Assembly: GCF_003265705.1 (NCBI RefSeq)
Contig: NW_020313255.1
Coordinates: 753,013 to 817,012 of the forward strand
Reading direction: 5' to 3'
DNA: 64,000 nucleotides
Source: Callorhinus ursinus
Lineage: Eukaryota > Chordata > Mammalia > Carnivora > Otariidae
The position numbers were made by a program, and so were the translations under genes. Shown piece by piece: positions 55,838 through 64,000 of this stretch. Each line of letters opens with the position of its first letter. Position 1 is the first letter of the stretch. The notes beneath the pieces are model-generated. The model did not search any database. It saw only the letters and a program-made list of their open reading frames with translations, and was not told the DNA's origin.

Positions 55838-56345
55838 CTTTCACCATCCTTAAGTGCTCAGGTCAGGGGTTCACCGCATTCACATTGCCGTACCACCACC
55901 GCCGGCATCCAGTCCCAGAACGCTCATCTCCCCAGCCCCAAACCCCAGCCGCCCGGCTCCCGCCCCCCACCCGCAAGAACGCACTTCCTGTCTCTGCGGA
56001 CTTGCCTACACACCACAGCTCCTGTAAGGGGAGCCAGACGGCATCTGTCCTTCTGTGTCTGGTTCTCTCACTCCACACATCCTTGAGCAGCGCCCCCCCC
56101 CACCCGGGTTGTGGCAGGTGTCTGTACGTCTTGCCTTTTTACGGCTGAATAACATTCCATGGTGTGGAAACGCCCCAGTCCCACTCAGCGGACGGACATT
56201 TGGTTGTGGCGAACCCCGCGGCAGCAGGTGTCCCACACATCTGTCCAGCGCCCACTTCCAGCACCCTTCTGTGCACACCCAGGAGTGAGATGACCGCATG
56301 AGACAGTAACTCAACGTTTGCTCTTTGAGAAACCATAGGTGAGCC
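55838..56345 (-). repeat. L1 3' end (antisense)
   Basis: 'accatccttaagtgctcagg', 'ttcaccgcattcacattgcc', 'tttttacggctgaataacat', 'tccatggtgtggaaacgcc' and 'cacccaggagtgagatgacc' are the antisense L1 3'UTR. Confidence 0.75.
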
Positions 56346-56464
56346 ACTACTTTTCGAATGCATTTGTTAGAAACTGTGGTCCACCCCCCGGCCACGGCAG
56401 GAACCTGTCCTGGACCCACGCACGGCACGGAGCGTCTCAAAGGCACCGAGCTGAGCGTGGGGCT

Positions 56465-56910
56465 CTGCCGGGGGGTTCGGGCAGAGTGAGTCTGGGGGAG
56501 TGTGGGGTGCTTCCAGGTGGGATGGAAATGTCCTGTAGGCCGACCGGGGTGGGGTTTACCTGGGGGAACACATTGACCAGAGTCAGGGAACCATGCACTC
56601 GGAGTGTGTGCATCTCGGGATGTGCAGGGCAGTGAGCACACTGTGTCTGAGGCCAGGCGACGGGTCTGGGCCACCACACATCTGTCCCAACCCACAGATG
56701 GACACCCTGGAGCGGCCCTCATGCACACTCTGGACTCTGGGCGATGACCATGCTTCCGTGCGGGTTTGAGTAACAGTGCAGCGTCGGGCGGGGCGTCGAT
56801 GGCGGGGAGCTAGTGCGGGAAGGCAGGGTGTCTGCGGGCGCTCTCTGCGCTTTCCTCTCAATATTGCTATGAACCCAAAACTGCTGTAAAAAGTAAAATC
56901 TACCGGAAAA
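56465..56910 (+). repeat. L1 3'UTR (sense)
   Basis: 'gatggaaatgtcctgtaggc', 'ctctgcgctttcctctcaat', 'attgctatgaacccaaaact' and 'gctgtaaaaagtaaaatct' match the sense L1 3' terminus. It is a different L1 from the antisense piece next to it, since the two 3' ends are of different types. Confidence 0.7.
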
Positions 56911-58214
56911 TGCACATGTTTTGTTGTAAGTGTGAACATGACTTGGAGCCCAGGGCACTTGACCTCAAGGACGCAGCGGCTCTCGTCTGCCGCCGGCCTG
57001 GCGGGAGCCGCTCTGCGCACCATGTGCCCTCACCCCTGGGCCCGGCTGGGTGCTAGGACACGCACGAGCCCTGTAAATGCCCCGCAGCGGGACACGAGGC
57101 ACAGGGGTTTCTTTCACGTGCTTCCGTGCTTCAAATCCACCGGCTCTTTCAAAAGCAGCACATATTAATTCCACAGCCTGGACAATACACCAAAAAAATC
57201 TCTTTTCATTTTGGAATGGCAAAACACAATCTAAGTCAGTGATCCCCAGCCCAGAGAGGCCTTCCTGTCCGACCCCAGCCATAGGCCGGCTGGCTTCTCG
57301 GACCCTGGAGGACTCACGTCCTCACGACTCCTGGGGCCGAAGCCTGGTCCCCAGCCTGCACCCCCTGGCCTCCAGGAATCAGCCCAGGGAGGGAGGTGCA
57401 TCTCTTCCTTCTCCACATGGCTCCTTTAAAGTGGGGGAGCTGAAAGGGGTGAGGGTCGGGGCACTCCTGGGCCTCCTGAGTCAGACCCTATAAAACCTCC
57501 CCAACGTGGTCACAGATGCCAGCACCGAGCCCTCTGTGCCTTGCCCCATGGAGACTCCTGGCTAGGGCCTGGTGGATGTGGGGCTTCCCTCCCTGACCGC
57601 AGAGCGAGGGTGGGCCTTGGTGGGCCTGCTTCCTGATCACCCCGCCAGCCCGGTCTTCCGTGCGGAGGTGTCCATGGTCCATCCAGAGACAGCAGGCCGG
57701 CGGGGCTCTCAGGGCCACCAGGAGGGCTGGCGCTCACGCAAAGCAGCCTTCCCACCTCTCCCAGGGCCCCACGTGGCCGCATGGACCCCTGCCTGAGCAA
57801 GGCGTTTCCGGCCATTGTGCAGAGCTGGGCTGGCTCAGGAAGCTGTGATCCCCAGGCAGGGCCTGGCGGGGCTGCCGTGGGCTCCGGGGCATCCTGGCTG
57901 ACAGGCTAGCCGGCGTCATCTGGACCAGGATGGCAGCCTGTGGCACCGACACCAATACCCCAGACTTGGGGTGACCCCCTCTCCTGGTGCCTGCTCAGAA
58001 TTGCTGGACTGGGGAGAGGCCCTGCCCCGGGAAGGGCACAGGGACACTTTCACATGGTCACACTCGGGTGCAAGTGGGGAACGCCGAGCATCCCCAGAAC
58101 AGGGATGGGGTGTTGATGGGGAATGCACAGAGGGTCAAGGACACCCAGCTCGGCTCACCAGGGACTGCTCTAATCCTAGAACAGGGTGGGGAGACAGTGA
58201 GCAGGGGCCAGCTG
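56911..58214. other. Unique segment with AT-richer island
   Basis: 57,125-57,245 is an AT-richer stretch ('cacatattaattccacagc', 'caccaaaaaaatctctttt') that I do not recognise as a repeat; it may be a conserved element or worn repeat. The rest is GC-rich and unique. No exon is seen. Confidence 0.45.
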
Positions 58215-58390
58215 TGTGGATGGCTCAGGGTGGCCTGGATTCTAATCCCAGCTCCGCCGTGCGTCAGAGGACCTGGAGGGGCACTTGCCTCTCTGAACCC
58301 CAGTCCACTCCTGGTACAGTGGGGGCCGAGGAGGTACCCTAAGATTTACCACAGGGCAGCCGATCGTTATCATTATGGACGAAGGACACC
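58215..58390 (+). repeat. MIR fragment
   Basis: 'ctggattctaatcccagctc', 'cgccgtgcgtcagaggacct', 'cacttgcctctctgaacccc' and 'agtccactcctggtacagtg' follow MIR nearly full length. A second, weaker MIR-like piece lies at 58,637-58,740 ('ctgtgtgacatccccagag'). Confidence 0.7.
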
Positions 58391-58884
58391 GGGCCTGGAG
58401 AGGGTGGGGGTTTGCCCAGGATTGCCCTGGACCCAAGGATCCTCAACACGCAGCCACAGACCAGACCCCAGCTGCCCCCAAGCTGGTGGAGGGGTCCTGC
58501 CTTCCTGGTCCTGGCCTCAGCTCCTGCACTGGGGGCCAGGCTGGGGACCGAGGCCGGAGACACTTCTCAGGCTCTGAGGTGGTACAGTGAGACGTTCTGC
58601 AGGGCAGGACGTCCAGGGGAGGGACAGGCTCCCGTGGGGTCCAGATTTGACCTCTGGCTCCAAGTCTGCAGAGAGGGGACAGCCCACAGGCTGTGTGACA
58701 TCCCCAGAGAGCCTCCTGGGGCCTCAGTTCAGCCCTGAGCCAGCCGAGATGAGACCACAAGGTCCACATCCGCCCATGCCATTCCTATTCCGTCTCAGGG
58801 TCCCGGCAGGACCGGAGTGGCCCCTCCAGCCTTCCTGGGGCTGGGCAGGGGTGGTGTGATCAGAAACCACTGGCTTGGGAGGTA
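58391..58884. other. Unique segment with weak MIR remnant
   Basis: GC-rich DNA containing the MIR-like scrap at 58,637-58,740. Nothing else is recognised. Confidence 0.45.
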
Positions 58885-59465
58885 GTTTGGGGCAGCTTCT
58901 CAAACAGTCAGCACAGAGCTGCCACCCCACCCGGTAACCCCACTGCCAGGCATATCCCTGAGGGAGACGAACACACGAGGCTACACGGAAATCTGCACAA
59001 GTGTTCACGGAAGCCGGGTTCACAACAGCCACAGGGTAGAAACCACCCAAATGCCCCTCAGCTGGGGGCCCCATACACAGGATGAGGCAGACGCACACGG
59101 ACACACGTGGACGTGCACACGCACGCTCACGGACACGCGTGGACATCGACACGCACGGACACGCGCTGCGGCGTGCACGAGCCTCCGAGACAGCAGGCTG
59201 AGTGAGAGGAGCCAGAGGCCCAGGGGGCCACACACAGCATAGGATTCCACTCGTGCGACCTCCCAGAACGGGCGCAGCCAGAGATAGACAGCACAAGGGC
59301 GGTGGCCTCGGGCTGGGGGTGGCGACGGGACCTGAGGGGTCGGGGGGTGACCGCTATAAGAGGGTGGAGGTGCTTTCGAAGCAATGGAAATGCTCTGAAA
59401 TTGGCTGGGACAGTGGGCGCTGGGCTGACACTGGACTAAGAGCCACTGCCTTGCACGGTTGAAAC
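58885..59465 (+). repeat. L1 3' end (sense), GC-drifted
   Basis: 'aatctgcacaagtgttcacg', 'ttcacaacagccacagggta', 'gaaaccacccaaatgcccct', 'gctgagtgagaggagccaga', 'taggattccactcgtgcgac' and 'ccttgcacggttgaaacggg' keep the L1 order although many A/T positions have become G/C. Confidence 0.75.
59085..59165 (+). repeat. Degenerate ACRCGG-type tandem repeat
   Basis: Repeats of ACACGGACACACG, GTGGACGTGCACACG and GGACACGCG form a short CpG-rich array that replaces part of the L1 3'UTR. Confidence 0.65.
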
Positions 59466-61717
59466 GGGCGTATGGGGCGCTGGGCAAGCTCCCACGCCAT
59501 GAAGCTGCCGGTGCTGGAAAGGAGAAGCCAGCAGTCACCTCCGCGGAGTCACGGTCCCGCTGGAGCCCCGCCCGAGGTCATGCCGCTGTGGGGCCGAGCC
59601 AGGCCGGGCACAGTGCCCACTTGCTTTTGCCCTCCTGCCTCTGGGAGCCCTGCTTTCGCTTAACAGGGAGGCGCGGGGCGGCGCGCTGGGGTAGGGTGCC
59701 CAGCAGGCAAAGGGGTGCGGGGGAAGGCATTCCCGCTGGCATCCCGGCCTGGTGGGGGTCTCTGTCCCCCGCACAGGTGGGCCTCGCTGGAGAGCATCTG
59801 CGGCCCTAACCAGGCAGGCAAGGGTGCTCCTTCCCCACACCACACGGCCGCCGGGCCAGGCTCCTGCCCTCCGGACCTCACCTCCGTGTACCCACAAGGG
59901 AGGCCCCATGGACCCTGAGACCCCGGGAGCCCTGCCACCCAGGGACCAAGGTGGGCCTTGTGCCCCCTTCCCCCAGCAATGGGACATGTGAGTGTTTCAC
60001 CAGGAAAGACCCAGACTAAATTTACGCCTGGGCCCGAGCACAGCCGGGGAGAGGTCAGGCCCGGCCCCCACCCTGGCCTCCTGACGCAGTTCCCCTTCCT
60101 GGAGGGGGGTGGGTTCCATTGTTCTGGGGACCTGGCTCCCAATCTGCCCGCACACTCACTTCCTGTTTCCTGGCTGAGAGGAAGCAGAGATTTCTGGCCC
60201 CTTTCCTTTCTCTCTTTACATTTTTAAGGATATTGAAAAATAATGATACTAACAGGCAACAACTTTCGAGCTGAGGTCGTGGACTGGGGGTGCCGGAGGC
60301 ACCTGGGGCCCCCTTCCCTGGGCTCTGCGCTTGGGGTCACAGGCCCCTTGGGCATCTGGTGGAGGCGCAGACCCTGCCTCCCCACACCCCAGGAAAGGCC
60401 CAGCACAAACTGCCCAACGTGGTAGGGTTCAGAGGCCTCCAGACCCACCCCAGGGCTCCCAGACCCTCCATGCCCTGATCTGACACATAGGGAAACTGAG
60501 GCCAGGAAGCCTTTGGGCTCCTAATGCCCCTGACTTCACCGGTGCCCACAACAACCCTGAGGGTGTCACTTGGTCCCCCTGGGGAGGGGAACTCCCACGC
60601 CCCTGTCAGTGGCCCCAGACTCCACTGACCCCTGGGATGATGGGCAGTCACAGATGGGGTGCCAGCAGGCAGCCTGGGGGGCTGGCCCCCACGGCCGGCC
60701 TGCCCCTGCCCACGCCCCTCGCAGAGACTGGGAGTGTTTCGGCTCTGGGTGAGAGGTCAGGTTCTGCCAGCGACAGCCTCCGCGGCCCTGCGAGCTCAGT
60801 CCTCGTCCATAAACGGGGTCCGATCCTGGCCCCAGGCTCGCTCACAGGGGAAGCAGAAGCACGCAGCACAGTGCCAAGGGGCCCCAGTGGTCTCTCTTGT
60901 TAGCTTCAGAGCACCTGGCTCCCCACTCTCCCTAAGAGGGCAGGGCGGCGGGACAGGGTGGCCCCCTCAGGCAGGGCTGGACCCTCGCCCATTCTGTCAA
61001 CCTGCCCCCTTCTCAGGAGCTTCCCTTTCCGTCCCGGGAGATAAAGTGTTTTTTCCCCTCCGCATTGATGGCCGCCCCATCTGCCAGGCTTGGCAAATTG
61101 CAGCCCAACTCTGAGTGGGGCTTCCGTCCAGGGAGTCGGGGGGGCAAGTCCCCCTTCCTCAGCCCCCACAAGGGAGGGAGCCCCAAGCGGGTGGGGGCGG
61201 CCTCCACGGCCTGGAGGAGCCTGGGTTCCAGGCGAAGCTGGCACTGGGATAAACCAGGGCTTTGGGGCTAGGGACCCCAAAGGTGACCCTCCAGGGCCCG
61301 GCCACAGCGCTGGGCAGGTCGGTGGGGGGGGGGTGCCGGGGTTGGCCTGACCACAAATGCCCACCCTGGGAGCTTCCAAGCAGGATCCAGTGCCCACCTT
61401 GACCCCAACCTGGCCAACAGCCCCAGCACAGAGGAGGTGAATGCTTCATGGAGGCTCCTGGTAGCTGGGACACACTGCACACTCATAGCAGAAGTGACTC
61501 AGGGGTCCCCCTAAGCTGACTCCCCAGTGGGTGGCCCCTTCTCTCTCCACTGCCCAGACTCAGTGCCCTGGGACGTTCACCGTGCCTGCAGCTAGCAGGC
61601 TGCTCAGCCAAGCCGAAGCCCGGAGCTTGGCGCCCTTGGGACCCCCACGTGCCCCATGACTGGCTCTCACCCCACCCAGCTGTCTCGTCTATAAAATGAG
61701 TCTTTCTCCCTCCATTA
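59466..61717. other. Unique GC-rich segment, no gene seen
   Basis: Single-copy DNA. An AT-richer island at about 60,155-60,270 carries 'cacttcctgtttcctgg' (tandem ETS-type cores) and 'atattgaaaaataatgatac'. Another motif-rich spot is at 61,040-61,105 (AGATAA, 'gatggccgcc', CATCTG). MIR scraps lie near 60,483 (antisense) and 61,680 (sense). Confidence 0.45.
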
Positions 61718-62110
61718 AAGAAAGAACAATACAGCGATACCCCCTGAAAGGCATCAGAATGGCCAAAATCAGACCCTAGGCAAGTAGCAAGTGCCAACAA
61801 GGGGGCGAGGCACCCAGAACCCCCCAGCACTCGGGGGGTGACCCCGGTGTCATGAGTCTCCTGGGACCAGCAATTCTCCCAGAGGCAGGCCCAGATATAG
61901 GCCCCCAGGAGAAATGCCAAAAGGCCGGCACAAGAATGTTCACAGCAACATGGCTGGTAACAGCCAAAGCCAGCAGTGTGCGCGCGGCTCTGCTCTCCCC
62001 GGGAACACAGGCTGCCCAGAGGACGAGCAGGCGGCCGCCACCAACCACACAGCAGCACCGAGCGTCCACAGACACGCCATGGAGTGGGAGAGGCCAGACA
62101 CACGGGGGCA
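61718..62110 (+). repeat. L1 ORF2 end / 3'UTR fragment (sense)
   Basis: 'aggcatcagaatggccaaaa', 'accagcaattctcccagagg', 'ggcacaagaatgttcacag' and 'caacatggctggtaacagcc' follow the L1 order (...tagaatggctaaaat..., cccagcaattccactc..., ...acaagaatgttcatagcagc...). Confidence 0.75.
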
Positions 62111-62824
62111 CCGTGCAACACCATGTACTGAGAACTGTGGGAGTGGAGGCCAGGGCGCCTGGGCTGGGACGGGGGCATCTCCTGCAGGGCGCCAGTTTCC
62201 CATGCACGCTCACCCCCACGCACATCTCCACGGCGGTGCACACAGGCAAGCCGCCTCTGGGCGGGCGCCCGTCTGGGCAGGGTGGTGGCGGGCCTGTCCC
62301 AGCCCTTTGCACCCCTGCTAGGGCCCAGCTCTGTCCCCGTGTGAGGCAAATGCAGTCCGTCTGGGCTGCATGGAGCTGGTGCTCAGGGAGGGGGGTCGGG
62401 CCACAAGTGTGAGGGATCAGACTTGGTCCCCAGTGCCGTGGAAAGCCCTCAGTTGTGCTTAGGGAGGGAAGTCACACGACCCAAAGTCGCCCTTCACAAA
62501 GAACTGGGGTGCGGTCAGGGGTGCCCCGCAGGCTGAGGAGGAGGCCCCTGGGTCAGGAAGCATGTGGCCCGGACCAGAATGGGACAGCAGCAGGAGGGAC
62601 GTGTTCTGGAGGCCAAGCCCATGGGGACCCAAAGACGGGGCAAAGGTGGTGTCCTGGGCCTCCGGCCTGAGCAGCGGTGGACCTGCAGCAGGAAGGCTGT
62701 CATGACTGCATGGACAGTCCCCAGCCAGTGGGGCACGGGAGGCAGCCAGGAGAAGGGACCAGGCATCCCCCAAGGCTCTCCCGCTGCTCGGGCCCCCCTG
62801 GGCTCCCCATCCAGGGCTCCCATT

Positions 62825-62942
62825 TCCCACTGGCTGACCCTGGACGAGCACGTTCCCCTGTGGGTCTCAGTTGCATTATCTGAAGGTAATTTCGTGAGTG
62901 CCGTGCACAGCGACTGGCACGGGGCGCTTCCAGGAGCCGCGC
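62825..62942 (+). repeat. MIR fragment
   Basis: 'ggtctcagttgcattatctg', 'aaggtaatttcgtgagtgcc' and 'gtgcacagcgactggcacgg' match MIR (tcagtttcctcatctgtaaa..., ...gcctggcaca). Confidence 0.6.
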
Positions 62943-62956
62943 CGAGCAGGGGGCAG
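62943..62956 (+). promoter_or_regulatory. CTCF-like site (one mismatch)
   Basis: CGAGCAGGGGGCAG matches CCASYAGRKGGCRS with one mismatch (G for C at position 2). It is in the same orientation as the stronger site at 53,788. Confidence 0.3.
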
Positions 62957-63534
62957 CCAGCAGTGAAGACCCCAGGCTCCCTATAAAACCTCTGGTTCCC
63001 TTTGGGACCCCCCCAACTCAGGTGTAGACGGCTGACCCGGCCCAGGGGTACCCAGCCCCCACTGGGGACAGGTCACTGGGCCAGGCACATCCCTTGGTGA
63101 AGGCTCAGCACATCTGGCGAGAAGCCGGACCCAGCCGTGGCCGACAGAGCCACCCTATCCTGAGGCCTGCGGCTGCTCTGGGGTAAACAGGAAGCCCCAT
63201 CTCTCCCCTGCTCGTTGCTCTCCTCTCTCCTTCCTGCAGCCCAGCTCACAGGCCTCCTCGCCCGGTGCCCCTCTGCCTCAAGCCGCCTGACATGCCTACG
63301 CTGGCCTCTGCTGGGGGTCCGGTCTACCCTCTCCTGGGGCTGCAGAGACCCAAAGGTCAGTGGTGAGGGGTCCCGAGAGGGTCCCAGGAGGACCACAGAG
63401 GCCCTGGCGGAGTTCTGCCGCACCCCACTGCCTGACCAGCACGCTCAGGGAAGGTAAGGCAGCGAGACCGTTTTCCAATCAACTTCAGAATGTTCACGGA
63501 CAGGCCGGGAGGCAGCTGCAACCATCCAGCCCTA

Positions 63535-63610
63535 CTGACCATGGGGTGGATGGGGAAACTGAGGCCCAGAGCTTCCAGCAACAGAAAGCAAAGCTGGGAC
63601 CAGTTTCCCC
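63535..63610 (-). repeat. MIR fragment (antisense)
   Basis: 'gatggggaaactgaggccc', 'agagcttccagcaacagaa' and 'gcaaagctgggaccag' match antisense MIR. Confidence 0.55.
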
Positions 63611-64000
63611 CAGCCTGGGACGCCATGCCGGAAGCCGGCCAGGTGCTAGGCCCAGGTCTCTGAGCGGCCCAGGTGTGGACAGCGGACTGCCGGGCCCACC
63701 CTGCCCTCAGGGGATGTAGGCCCAGGTCAGAGGCAGCACTGACTCCTTCCGAAGATGACTCCCCGCGGGCAGGCCCTGTGTTCCAGGACCCTAAACAGGG
63801 GCCATCGGGGGTGGGAGGAGGCGTTGCCTCTCGTGGGAGGGAGGGTGGTCCCGGCCTGCCCCAGGTGGAGCCCCCTTCCACCCATCCAGCACCCCAGGGT
63901 GGGCCCGTGGGGCAGAAAGCGTGCCTCACCCCTCTCAAGGCCCCCAGGACCTCCCTGGAGTCCAAGAAGGTGTCAGCTTCCATCTCTGTCCTCCACCTGT

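Larger units (their letters stand above)
62111..64000. other. Unique GC-rich segment, no gene seen
   Basis: Single-copy DNA to the window end with two MIR pieces and a CTCF-like site listed separately. No exon is recognised. Confidence 0.5.

Noticed and set aside
55313..56086. Open frames spanning the N gap
   Set aside because: They are kept open only by 34 unknown codons; the flanks are SINE and antisense L1.
55838..56910. Antisense then sense L1 pieces as a twin-priming inversion of one L1
   Set aside because: The two pieces carry different L1 3' termini, so they are better explained as two insertions.
1..64000. Telomeric TTAGGG arrays, rRNA, tRNA genes outside SINEs, viral coding genes
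   Set aside because: None was found by eye on either strand; the only retrovirus-related sequences are non-coding solo LTRs.

Overview
The window looks like nuclear DNA from a carnivoran mammal. The strongest evidence is seven tRNA-derived Can-SINE copies (SINEC type: a head ending in the ...CACCCAGGTGCCC motif, a CT/GA-rich body, and an AATAAA/poly(A) tail). Several are flanked by exact 12-14 bp target-site duplications. The body sequence (gcagggagcccgatgcggggctcgatc..., antisense) resembles the form I associate with arctoid caniforms (bears, mustelids, pinnipeds). I see no copies of the canid-type SINEC_Cf. The arctoid assignment is an inference from memory of repeat families; no database was searched.

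Layout. From 1 to about 39.4 kb the DNA is GC-rich and mostly single-copy. It carries scattered old MIR and L2 fragments, two MaLR-like LTRs (703 and 8526), two worn L1 3' ends (9.6 and 26.6 kb), a degenerate TG tract (2.9 kb), a GGAT array (20.9 kb) and a degenerate ~24-bp tandem array (37.2 kb). From 39.46 to 50.5 kb lies a repeat-dense, AT-richer block. It holds two adjacent SINEs, a decayed L1 ORF2 to 3'UTR copy (42.8-47.05 kb) that hosts two SINEs and another old repeat, then a run of antisense L1 3' ends and a final sense one. From 50.5 to 64 kb the sequence is GC-rich again, with two SINEs (one split by a 100-N assembly gap), four L1 3' fragments and MIR remnants.

Genes. I could not support any protein-coding exon, tRNA, rRNA or CRISPR array. 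Long open frames exist on both strands, but they have low-complexity Pro/Gly/Arg/Ser composition, cross into repeats, and contain no domain I recognise. They are what GC-rich DNA produces by chance. The window is best described as intergenic or deep-intronic. Subtelomeric or high-recombination location is possible, because even the L1 fragments have drifted strongly towards GC.

Candidate regulatory content, all by eye from sequence motifs: five WGATAR sites in 204 bp beside a small CpG-dense patch (32.51-32.80 kb); a p53-type element of two consensus decamers 3 bp apart (33,820); two near-identical copies of a palindromic ACAAAG-N4-CTTTGT SOX-dimer-like site (11,529 and 14,980); an E-box/MEF2/E-box module (23,023); a CTCF-like site (53,788); and a GC-box cluster embedded in an L1 3'UTR (50,318). 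The most unusual structural observation is a 59-bp gapless near-copy (51/59 identical) of flanking unique DNA lying 990 bp away, apparently inside the L1 body (42,095 and 43,085). I found no convincing new biological system.
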